From: Chitinophagaceae bacterium
GTDB taxonomy: Bacteria > Bacteroidota > Bacteroidia > Chitinophagales > Chitinophagaceae
Length of the DNA: 36,172 bases
Direction of reading: 5' to 3'
Assembly: GCA_009693615.1 (NCBI GenBank)
Contig: SHWX01000005.1
Location: 1 to 36,172 of the forward strand
Shown here: positions 8,204 through 15,788 of the stretch, in pieces
How positions within the stretch are numbered: position 1 is the stretch's first letter
Layout: each line of letters opens with the position of its first letter
The notes under the pieces: model-generated
Seen by the model: the letters and a program-made list of their open reading frames with translations, nothing else
Told to the model about the DNA's origin: nothing
Database searches by the model: none
Made by a program: the position numbers and the translations under genes

Positions 8204-9472
8204 TTAGCCCGTACTGAATAACTTTATTATCGAATAGCAGCAAAATAGGCCGGTTAAATAGAGAAGCCAATGGCTGCGTTTTGTATACAGCCAAGCATAA
8301 ATTAGAAGTAGTGCCAAGTAAAACAAAATCACTTGTTCTAGTCCAAATGAAATCAAAAGGGGGTGATTCATAGGCAGTGCCTCTAAATAGCTAATGGCTT
8401 TATTCATACTTATGATATATTTTTCAATTATTTGCCCAAATAATTTTGAAAACCCCATTATGTTTGGGGTAATGACTAAGAGGGCTAGTGCGTATAATAG
8501 AAGGGTGCTTAAGGGCACCATGATAAAATTGCTTATTAATACCATGGAAGCTAGTTGATGAAAATAATAAAGCAAAATAGGGAGGGTAGTTAATTGTGCC
8601 GCTATACTAATGCATAAATTACTCCATAAAAAAACTAAGACAGGGTTATCCATGGGCATCATTTTATTCAATAAAGGATAGAATAAATGAATACCTAGTA
8701 CGGCAGCATAAGATAATTGCAGCCCAATATTTTCTACATTTTTTAGATCAAACAATAGTAAAATTAAAATACCCCCTGCCATCACATTTAAAGTAAAAGA
8801 ACTATCCCCTCTAAATTTGCCTATATAGTAGATGCTAAAAAATACGGCGGCTCTAACAATGGAAGGGCTTGCAAAAGCCATTAGGGTATAGGTCCAGACA
8901 AAGCCTAGTACGATGAATAGCTCAACTGCCATTAATAATTTTTTTCGAGGCAGCCAGCTGGTAATGCGTAAGATATTTTTAAATATAATTTCAAGGTGCA
9001 TTCCGCTAATGGCCACTATATGTATAATACCTAATTGCTTGTATGCATTTAGTAGTTCTTTATTAGCATCGGTCTTGATGCCTAATAATAATGATTTTGC
9101 AAATGCATTGGCTTCAGCGGAAGGAATGCAAACATTTAGTTTATTCACTACCGCATTTCTACAATAGGTAATAAATGCTTCAGGATAGGGAATTTGAAAT
9201 AGATTTTTTTCTTTGGTTAGAAAAAATAATAAAATACCCCAGCTAAATAGTATAAGGTAAACTGCAAGGCCTTCTATGTAGGTAGTATTAGTATGGTTAA
9301 TAATGAATTGTAAAAGAACCAGTGAAAAAAATAATAAATAAGTAGCCTCGCTAATCCTTAATAGCAGTAGCTCTTGTACAAATAATTTTGCAAAAATAAT
9401 ACCTGCTAATAAGATGCCCGATATAAATAATAGGGGATAGGCTGCTCTGAAATGGGTAGGAGATTTTTCCAT
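8204..9472 (-). CDS. Compact ComEC/Rec2-family DNA-uptake channel
   Basis: ComEC forms the inner-membrane channel for single-stranded DNA in natural transformation. This 422-residue protein has the diagnostic competence-domain motif GIIHIVAISGMHLEII near residue 150, followed by many membrane helices, including LQLSYAAVLGIHLFYPLL. Typical ComEC proteins exceed 600 residues, with an OB-fold-like DUF4131 region after the first helices and often a metallo-beta-lactamase domain at the end. Here the fourth helix is followed almost directly by the competence domain, and the chain ends after the last helices. Both flanking domains are therefore missing, with no sign of a frameshift. Function in uptake is plausible but unproven. 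Confidence 0.88.
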   Translation of the reverse strand: MEKSPTHFRAAYPLLFISGILLAGIIFAKLFVQELLLLRISEATYLLFFSLVLLQFIINHTNTTYIEGLAVYLILFSWGILLFFLTKEKNLFQIPYPEAFITYCRNAVVNKLNVCIPSAEANAFAKSLLLGIKTDANKELLNAYKQLGIIHIVAISGMHLEIIFKNILRITSWLPRKKLLMAVELFIVLGFVWTYTLMAFASPSIVRAAVFFSIYYIGKFRGDSSFTLNVMAGGILILLLFDLKNVENIGLQLSYAAVLGIHLFYPLLNKMMPMDNPVLVFLWSNLCISIAAQLTTLPILLYYFHQLASMVLISNFIMVPLSTLLLYALALLVITPNIMGFSKLFGQIIEKYIISMNKAISYLEALPMNHPLLISFGLEQVILFYLALLLIYAWLYTKRSHWLLYLTGLFCCYSIIKLFSTG

Positions 9473-9550
9473 GCAGCATCTTAGCTAATTTTTGAATGCC
9501 TTTTTCTTCGGTAAATACGTTTTTTCGTAATTTTCTGTAACTAGGTATAG

Positions 9551-10252
9551 CTAAGTGCCTATTAAAAAAATAACTAATTTTTTATGTAGCTCTGGTAATT
9601 TTGCTTTCCAGTCTGCCATGGTAGCTGTTACAATAGATTCAGTAGGTCCTGTAATATCCACGCCAATACATAGTTTTGTTTGGGGCTTGCAAGTACTTAA
9701 AATAGTTTCTAGTAATTGATTATTACGATAAGGCGTTTCAATAAATAACTGTGTACAATTTCTTTGAATAGCATCGGCCTCTAATGCTTGAATTTTTTTC
9801 TTTCTTTCTGTAACATCAATGGGTAAATAGCCATGAAACTGAAATAAATTACCATTCATGCCACTGGCCATTAAAGACAATAAAATAGAAGAAGGTCCTG
9901 TATAGGGTTTCACTGTAATGCCCATTTCTTGTGCAGTGGCTACTAATAATTGTCCAGGGTCGGCTATACCTGCGCAACCCGCTTCAGAAATAATACCAAT
10001 ATTTTTTCCTTGCTTTAGTAAATCCTTAAAGGCCTTAATTTGTTCGGCCTCCACTTTATGAATGGGATACCAACTATAATTATCAATCACCATTTCCTTC
10101 CATAACTTTTTGAAAAAGCGCCTTGCTGTTTTTTCTTCTTCTACAAAAAAGGCATCACATTGCCCAATCCATTTTACTATATCAGTTGGTAAGGCTTCCC
10201 AACCTTCTTCGTGTAAAATCATGGGTAGTAAAAAAACTTTTCCTTGGCTCAT
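9551..10252 (-). CDS. YraL/RsmI-like SAM-dependent methyltransferase (tetrapyrrole methylase fold)
   Basis: This 233-residue protein belongs to the tetrapyrrole methylase superfamily branch that includes RsmI, the 16S rRNA C1402 ribose methyltransferase. Visible motifs are DAFFVEEEKTARRFF, GIISEAGCAGIADPGQ (where RsmI has SDAGxPxISDPG), PYTGPSSILLSLMASG and FIETPYRNNQLLE. The N-terminus is divergent from RsmI, and I recall this as a separate Bacteroidota group with a structure solved from Bacteroides. The substrate may be rRNA but is not proven. Its start overlaps the stop of the EI24 gene by 4 bases (ATGA), so the two are translationally coupled. It is followed by a 78-base gap before comEC. 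Confidence 0.85.
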   Translation of the reverse strand: MSQGKVFLLPMILHEEGWEALPTDIVKWIGQCDAFFVEEEKTARRFFKKLWKEMVIDNYSWYPIHKVEAEQIKAFKDLLKQGKNIGIISEAGCAGIADPGQLLVATAQEMGITVKPYTGPSSILLSLMASGMNGNLFQFHGYLPIDVTERKKKIQALEADAIQRNCTQLFIETPYRNNQLLETILSTCKPQTKLCIGVDITGPTESIVTATMADWKAKLPELHKKLVIFLIGT

Positions 10253-11013
10253 AGTTCTTTGTCTTTAAGTTCTTGGGTATTTAATTGTGCTGCTATAAGT
10301 GAATAAAAGGGCGCAGTGATCCAACCAATAATAGGGACTAAGTGCATCATATAAAATATAAGTCCGTTACCAATGGGTAAACCCTTGTGGTTATTGACAT
10401 AGCTAGCCGTGGCCACTTTATTTTGTTTTTCTGTAGCCAAACCATAATCAAGCATGGCATAGCCAAAGAAATAACATTCTAAAATGATGGTGAAAAATGG
10501 AGTGAACCATCCTACAACAGGTAAAGTGCAAACAATGACAATTGGAATAAGGTACACCGTTTGCCATAATAAATTAGTCACATTTAATAACCAAGCCCTT
10601 AGTACCAATTTTTGATAGGCCTTTGCATTAAATACAAAGACTTCGTTTTTATTGATGGCTTCGATGCGTAAATGAAAATAAGAGAAGTAAGGAGCAAATA
10701 GAAACAGAAATAAATATTTGAATAAGGCAAAATAAAATAACAGTAGTGTAAATGATAGCCAGAAACTTCCCATGGTAATAAAAAAGCCAATTAAATCGCT
10801 GCTTAAATTATCTACCCAAGATTTTAATCCTGTTCTTAAAATAATAGCCTCAATAAATAAACTGGAGTATTGACTAAAATAGTTCATGCCTACTAAAAAC
10901 AAATAGGCATAAATAATACCGGGTAGTATCATCCACTTCCATAACTTATGTTGAAGAATAAAGCGGTGTGCTGTAAAATAAGCACGAATAGCTAAAATGA
11001 GTTCTTTAAGCAA
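10249..11013 (-). CDS. EI24-domain (CysZ-like) membrane protein
   Basis: This 254-residue protein has about five to six hydrophobic segments and the layout of EI24/CysZ proteins. Its N-terminus is amphipathic (ELILAIRAYFTAHRFILQHKLW). Membrane pairs lie near residues 30-100 and 140-185, and the late motif ECYFFGYAMLDYGLATE resembles the conserved FFxxxMxDY region of the family. CysZ is a sulfate permease in proteobacteria; in Bacteroidota the role of EI24 proteins is not established. There is no sulfate gene nearby, so I do not assign sulfate transport. It lies 11 bases after upp and overlaps the methyltransferase gene by 4 bases. Confidence 0.82.
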   Translation of the reverse strand: MLKELILAIRAYFTAHRFILQHKLWKWMILPGIIYAYLFLVGMNYFSQYSSLFIEAIILRTGLKSWVDNLSSDLIGFFITMGSFWLSFTLLLFYFALFKYLFLFLFAPYFSYFHLRIEAINKNEVFVFNAKAYQKLVLRAWLLNVTNLLWQTVYLIPIVIVCTLPVVGWFTPFFTIILECYFFGYAMLDYGLATEKQNKVATASYVNNHKGLPIGNGLIFYMMHLVPIIGWITAPFYSLIAAQLNTQELKDKEL

Positions 11014-11024
11014 TTTGAATGATT

Positions 11025-11678
11025 TTAGGATTGCATTTTAGTGCCGTAAGCAAGGTCGCCTGCATCGCCTAAGCCAGGAATAATATAGCTTTTATCGTTC
11101 AGGGTATCGTCAATATCTCCACACCAAATAGGTATCTCTTTTCCCAGTGCGGTTTGAACCTTTTCAATACCCTCTTTGCTAGCAATAGCAACTACAATAT
11201 GTATTTCCTTGGGTTTGTAAATTTTTGTAAGGGCATCAATGGTTTGAATTAATGAAGCACCAGTGGCCAGCATGGGGTCGGAAACAATAACAATACGATT
11301 GTTTAAATCCGGGCAGCTTAAGTATTCAATACTTATTTCAAAACTTCCATTATCATGATGTTTACGATAGGCCGATATGAAAGCATTATCGGCTTTATCA
11401 AAATAGTTTAACATGCCTTGGTGCAAGGGTAGTCCGGCTCTTAATATGGTAGCTAGTACAGGTTGTTCTTCTAACACTTTTGATTCATGAACGCCCAATG
11501 GCGTTTTAGTAGCCTGCATTTTAGAAGGCATTAACTTACTCATTTCATAAGCGGCTACTTCACCAATTCTTTCTAAATTTCTTCTAAAACGCATTCTGTC
11601 ATTTTGAACATTGACATCTCTTAATTCAGCAATCCAGTTGCTCATTAAACTATGTTTCTCGCTTAAATGATGTACCAT
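11025..11678 (-). CDS. upp: Uracil phosphoribosyltransferase
   Basis: Upp converts uracil and PRPP to UMP in pyrimidine salvage. The 217-residue protein carries the PRPP-binding loop IVIVSDPMLATGASLIQTID, the upstream LATILRAGLPLHQGML segment, and the C-terminal uracil-binding region YIIPGLGDAGDLAYGTK, all typical of the family. The common DPMLATGGS is DPMLATGAS here, a mild change. Length is normal. It follows adenine deaminase by 42 bases on the same strand and precedes the EI24 gene, so a base-salvage transcript with ade is likely, although a possible own promoter lies just upstream. Confidence 0.96.
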   Translation of the reverse strand: MVHHLSEKHSLMSNWIAELRDVNVQNDRMRFRRNLERIGEVAAYEMSKLMPSKMQATKTPLGVHESKVLEEQPVLATILRAGLPLHQGMLNYFDKADNAFISAYRKHHDNGSFEISIEYLSCPDLNNRIVIVSDPMLATGASLIQTIDALTKIYKPKEIHIVVAIASKEGIEKVQTALGKEIPIWCGDIDDTLNDKSYIIPGLGDAGDLAYGTKMQS

Positions 11679-11694
11679 GGCGTGTAATTTTATT

Positions 11695-11702
11695 CAAATC
11701 TA
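11695..11702 (-). promoter_or_regulatory. Candidate -7 box of upp
   Basis: TAGATTTG on the minus strand is a perfect TAnnTTTG match, 16 nt before the upp ATG and inside the 42-base gap after ade. There is no clear TTTG at -33. It suggests upp could be transcribed on its own as well as with ade. Confidence 0.35.
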
Positions 11703-11720
11703 AGTTTCTTCTTTCCTATA

Positions 11721-13364
11721 TTAAAATAATTTAAAGCTATCTCCATCAAAAAGACCTTTATCACTCAATTTAAGATGTGGAATTACTAGTAAGGCCATAA
11801 AACTAAGTGTCATAAAAGGGGAGCTAAGTTTAGTACCTAAGCTTTTGGCCATGAGGTCAATAGCAGTATAGTTGGCCGCTACTTTATAGGGATCTTCCAA
11901 GCTCATCAACCCTGCCACAGGAAGACCCATTATATTAGTTACATTGTTATTAACGCAGCTAATGCCGCCTTGCTCTTGAATCACTAAATTAATGGCAGTC
12001 ACAATATCGGCATCAGATACGCCCACGGCTATTATATTATGACTATCGTGTGCTACGGTAGAGGCGATTGCGCCATTTTTAAAACCAAAGTTTTTGATAA
12101 AAGCTATTTTGGGCGGGGCTGCATAGTATCTATTGTATACTACCATTTTTAAATTGTCCGATTCGGTATTGGAAACAATTTTATCTTCTTCTAATTTAGG
12201 GCTTAACCATAATTTATTAGTGATAAGTTGTCCATCGTTAGCTTCAATGACTGCGATCTTGCCATTTTCTTGGGGATATTCATGTAAACTAATTTGAATA
12301 TCTTTTTCTTGAATAGTAGCTGCATCAAATTTATTAATGGCTTTCTCCTTTACTTCTTTAATAAATGATTTTCCATTCTCTGCAACTAAGTCTCCTTTAA
12401 TATAAGTTTGCTTTACTTTAAAAGAAATAAGATCTTCCAGTACAATAAAATTAGCGGCATCACCTACCTGCATTTTTCCTGTAGGTAATTTATAATGGTC
12501 CACTGGGTTAATGCAGGCAGCTCTTAAAACAAGCATGGGGTCAATACCCTTTGCAACTGCGCGTGCACATAAACTATTTATATGCCCTTCTACTAAACTG
12601 TCAGGATGTTTATCATCGCTACAAAGCATAATCATAGAAGGGTGGTCTTCAATTAATTCATAGAGGGCTTCAAAATTTTTAGCGGCACTGCCTTCTCTAA
12701 TTAAAATTTTCATCCCATGTTCTAATTTATCTAAGGCCTCTTCAAGGGTAAAACATTCATGATCGGTGCTAATACCTGCTTCAATATATTTTTTGGCATC
12801 CTCCCCTCTTAGTCCTGGCGCGTGTCCATCCACTGGTTTACCTAACTTATGTGCAGCCCTAATTTTTTTCATTACCTCTTCGTCTTTGAATAAGACACCT
12901 GGAAAATTCATCAGCTCACTTAAATAATAAATATCGGGGTTAGCTAATAATGCAGCAACATCATTACTATCAATAGCAGCACCTGCTGTTTCAAAAACCG
13001 TGGCAGGCACACAGCTAGGTGCGCCAAAGAAAAAATGAAAAGGTACTTTTTTGCCATTATCAATCATATACTGCACGCCTTCTATTCCGCATACATTGGC
13101 AATCTCATGAGGGTCACTGATGGTTCCAATGGTGCCATGGGTAACGGCTAATCGAGCAAAAGAGCTAGGTATGAGCATACTACTTTCAATGTGCACATGG
13201 GCGTCTATAAAGCCAGGTAGTAAATACTGCAAAGGGGCTTCAATATTAGACTCAATGGACTCAATAGATTGAATAATTCCATCTTGTACAGTAATGGTAG
13301 CAGGGTAGATATGCTTTTTAAGAATATCTACATATTGACCTGAAATGGTGAAGGAATTACCCAT
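11721..13364 (-). CDS. ade: Adenine deaminase
   Basis: This enzyme deaminates adenine to hypoxanthine for purine salvage. It is 547 residues, the normal length of the amidohydrolase-type family. Visible features are the metal-binding [13 protein letters not shown] near residue 55, then [48 protein letters not shown] and [11 protein letters not shown]. The adenine-deaminase-specific C-terminal domain shows [11 protein letters not shown] and [18 protein letters not shown]. The gene starts 15 bases after the stop of the first DUF5916 gene, so read-through is possible, and upp follows. Active-site residues look intact. PurH further downstream can feed or use the same IMP pool. Confidence 0.96.
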   Translation of the reverse strand: MGNSFTISGQYVDILKKHIYPATITVQDGIIQSIESIESNIEAPLQYLLPGFIDAHVHIESSMLIPSSFARLAVTHGTIGTISDPHEIANVCGIEGVQYMIDNGKKVPFHFFFGAPSCVPATVFETAGAAIDSNDVAALLANPDIYYLSELMNFPGVLFKDEEVMKKIRAAHKLGKPVDGHAPGLRGEDAKKYIEAGISTDHECFTLEEALDKLEHGMKILIREGSAAKNFEALYELIEDHPSMIMLCSDDKHPDSLVEGHINSLCARAVAKGIDPMLVLRAACINPVDHYKLPTGKMQVGDAANFIVLEDLISFKVKQTYIKGDLVAENGKSFIKEVKEKAINKFDAATIQEKDIQISLHEYPQENGKIAVIEANDGQLITNKLWLSPKLEEDKIVSNTESDNLKMVVYNRYYAAPPKIAFIKNFGFKNGAIASTVAHDSHNIIAVGVSDADIVTAINLVIQEQGGISCVNNNVTNIMGLPVAGLMSLEDPYKVAANYTAIDLMAKSLGTKLSSPFMTLSFMALLVIPHLKLSDKGLFDGDSFKLF

Positions 13365-13379
13365 ACGTTTAATTTGCTA

Positions 13380-15638
13380 TCACAAATTAAACCAATAATT
13401 GAACTTAAAGATAAGTGCCCTGTTTTTATTTTTAAGCATAGGATCTGTATAATAGTTGTCTGTGTATACCAAGAAGAAGTCGCTCATAGGTTTGTACCTG
13501 TATTGCAAGCGGCTATTAATATTGAAATTATTGGTTTGCGTATTAAATTGTACAAAGGTGGTCCAGAACAACTTGGTATTAAAGTTGTATTCTAATTTAG
13601 GTGCAATTAAAATTAAATTGTTATTTCCATATATTTTCGGCAATTCAATTTTATTTACTTCTGCGTTCAATGAAAAGCTTAAGTGGGGTTGATTTCTCCA
13701 TATAATCCCTGCTCCAATTCCTGTAATACTCCCATTATAGAATTGCCCTGCGGTCAACATTGTATTCCAACTAAACATTTTACGCATATCAGAATAATAC
13801 ATCAAATTGAATTGGCCGTATTTATAAGTTCCTGAAGGCAAGGGGATACCATCGCCTGGTTTGGTGGGGTATAATAAATTAAGATTTGTATTATTAAATT
13901 TTAATGTAAAACCTGAACTATTTCTGAAATCTGTTTTTATATTTAAACCGGTCTCATATTCACTAAAGCTATTATCCGCATTGAATACGACGAAGTTTTC
14001 AAGTGAAAAATCTATTCTGCCAATTTTCCCATTCTTCATAAATATTCTTTTGGTAATGTTCGCGTAAACATCTTTGTATCCCACTCGAATGGAGGTATCT
14101 CTTAAGGCATCATAATTATCAATTCTTTGGACATAGCCCATGTCTGTATAATAATTTTTATCTACGTTGCCCATTTGCCCAAAAAAACGCCAGTTGTTAA
14201 TAGTTCTAGCTGCTGATGCCTCAAAAAATGCATCATTATTATTAATAGTAGGCTTGATAGATTGATGGTAACTAATTTTTGCTTCTTTTGTACCCTCGTT
14301 ATTGGCTAATTCCAAACTAATACCTGCATTCCTTCCATATTGATCCATTGGATTTTTTTTAAGCTCTGCAGCAGAAATAAAATTTTCTCTATTTAAAAAA
14401 TAAGTTTTGATTAAAGATCTTTGCCAAAATCTTTTTTGAATGGTGAATGCTGAAAAGTTTTCAGGTGAATAACTTCCTTTGGCTCCAGTTTGCATATTCA
14501 TCATTCCAATTCTAGTCGATGCATTTAAATTGCCTGAAATTCTTGCCCCAAGTAATATAGGAATGGCATTACCCTGCTTGTCTAATCCAATGGTTCTAGA
14601 ATAAAATGGACTAATAAAGTAATTTCCTAAGTTGGAAAATAAGTCGCCATTCTCTAAAAAAAAGGCTCTTTTTTCTGGTAAAAAAATATTGAAACGTGTT
14701 AAGTTGGTTATCTGTTGATCCACTTCCACTTGTGAAAAATCGGGATTGATAGTTACATCTAAATTTAAAGAAGAACTCAGTGTTAATTTAGCATCAAAGC
14801 CAATATTGCCTTTATTTTGAAGTGATTTTTTATTTTCATCATCAGTGGTGGCATTTCCAGTGATGTAGGGAAGTAATATTTTGTTTAGACTTGATTTAGG
14901 AGGAGCAGTAGGCCAATTCAAAACACCCATATAGCCTAAATCATAGGATTTAAAAATGGGAGGCACCCTCGTCCAGCAACTGTATTCATTACTTTGCAAA
15001 TCGCCCCTTAAAAAGTTAATGCCCCAAAATTGTTGCTTGACATTATACCTCAATGATTTTAAAGGAATAGCAATTTCTCCAATCCAATAACCTACATACA
15101 TTTTAGTTGCAGAAGTCCATTTGGTGTCCCAACTATAAGAAAGTTTTTCTTCTGTTTCGGTAGTAAGTTCATCTTCCGACTGAACATTTTTAGAAGTCAA
15201 TGTGAAAATATAACCATTTGTTTTTTGACCAGCAGGATCCAATGATATAGCAATACCATCAGAGCCTTCATAACCCACATCTCTTTTTAAACTTTTTATA
15301 ATTTGTTCTTTCTTGGCAAATACCTTAAAGGCGAAGTAAATATTTTTATCATCATAGGTCATAAGTACTTCTGTCGCTTGCTTTGGAGCGCCTATATTAT
15401 TGGGGTATTTTTTTATAAAATCCTTAGCTAGTGTAGCGGTTTTCCAAACGGCCTCATCTAAAATTCCATCTAGTACAATTGGGCTGGTACTGGGTTGAAT
15501 GTTTAACTGAAATTCTTTTTGAAACTCTGAAATATTTTGAGCTTGGAGGTAGCCACTGAAAAATACCAAACCTAAAAGCAAAGAAAGCTTTCTAAATGAT
15601 TTTATTAAATAGGAAAGGTGCTGGTATCGATTTTGCAT
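13380..15638 (-). CDS. DUF5916 outer-membrane-type protein with CBM9-like domain (copy 1)
   Basis: The track starts at 15710, but ATG at residue 25 (15638) gives a better signal sequence: MQNRYQHLSYLIKSFRK, a hydrophobic core (LSLLLGLVFFSGYLQA) and QNISEFQ. The chain is then 752 residues, exactly the length of copy 2. After the signal comes a carbohydrate-binding family 9-like domain (VLDGILDEAVWKTA, then YDDKNIYFAFKVFA). A DUF5916 region follows with NPDFSQVEVDQQITNLTRFN and FLPEKRAFFLENGDLF, and then a long alternating C-terminal part ending YWFNL that looks like an outer-membrane beta-barrel. The molecular function is unknown. The leader and start-codon region are nearly identical to those of copy 2. 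Confidence 0.85.
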   Translation of the reverse strand: MQNRYQHLSYLIKSFRKLSLLLGLVFFSGYLQAQNISEFQKEFQLNIQPSTSPIVLDGILDEAVWKTATLAKDFIKKYPNNIGAPKQATEVLMTYDDKNIYFAFKVFAKKEQIIKSLKRDVGYEGSDGIAISLDPAGQKTNGYIFTLTSKNVQSEDELTTETEEKLSYSWDTKWTSATKMYVGYWIGEIAIPLKSLRYNVKQQFWGINFLRGDLQSNEYSCWTRVPPIFKSYDLGYMGVLNWPTAPPKSSLNKILLPYITGNATTDDENKKSLQNKGNIGFDAKLTLSSSLNLDVTINPDFSQVEVDQQITNLTRFNIFLPEKRAFFLENGDLFSNLGNYFISPFYSRTIGLDKQGNAIPILLGARISGNLNASTRIGMMNMQTGAKGSYSPENFSAFTIQKRFWQRSLIKTYFLNRENFISAAELKKNPMDQYGRNAGISLELANNEGTKEAKISYHQSIKPTINNNDAFFEASAARTINNWRFFGQMGNVDKNYYTDMGYVQRIDNYDALRDTSIRVGYKDVYANITKRIFMKNGKIGRIDFSLENFVVFNADNSFSEYETGLNIKTDFRNSSGFTLKFNNTNLNLLYPTKPGDGIPLPSGTYKYGQFNLMYYSDMRKMFSWNTMLTAGQFYNGSITGIGAGIIWRNQPHLSFSLNAEVNKIELPKIYGNNNLILIAPKLEYNFNTKLFWTTFVQFNTQTNNFNINSRLQYRYKPMSDFFLVYTDNYYTDPMLKNKNRALIFKFNYWFNL

Positions 15639-15676
15639 TAGGGTGCAAATATCCTCTATGTAATTAAAACAGCCTT
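15621..15676 (-). promoter_or_regulatory. Conserved leader of DUF5916 copy 1 with inverted repeat over the start codon
   Basis: By eye this 56-nt block matches the block before copy 2 at 52 positions. Reading on the minus strand it contains GATATTTG, one mismatch from TAnnTTTG, then CACCCTA and the ATG. The arms TTTGCA and TGCAAA (15632-15649 on the plus strand, 6-nt spacer) form a perfect inverted repeat that includes the start codon. It may be an operator, a translation-control hairpin, or simply a conserved promoter with a near-leaderless start. Confidence 0.5.
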
Positions 15677-15788
15677 CATTCGTTGGAAGTTTTTCTGAAA
15701 AAATGTACAAGCGGTTCCTTCTGGGGCTTATAAGTGGGGCCGGGTGGTTGTTTTGAGGCGAAAGCTTAGGCCTTTTTTGTATTTGACA

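Noticed and set aside
8151-8294. Apparent overlap between purH and comEC from the ORF track
   Set aside because: The first 48 residues of the track ORF are comEC tail sequence read in another frame; the canonical PurH start MEKKIQSALISV is at 8150, which leaves a gap.
9473-9550. Remnant of a missing ComEC domain in the gap upstream of comEC
   Set aside because: The 78-base gap is too short, and the comEC ORF already has the usual N-terminal helix, so the missing region is internal and not displaced.
15711-15788. Possible terminator or small element between the DUF5916 copies
   Set aside because: The stretch is G-rich compared with its surroundings, but I find only 4-bp stems around AAGCTT and no T-run in the right place.
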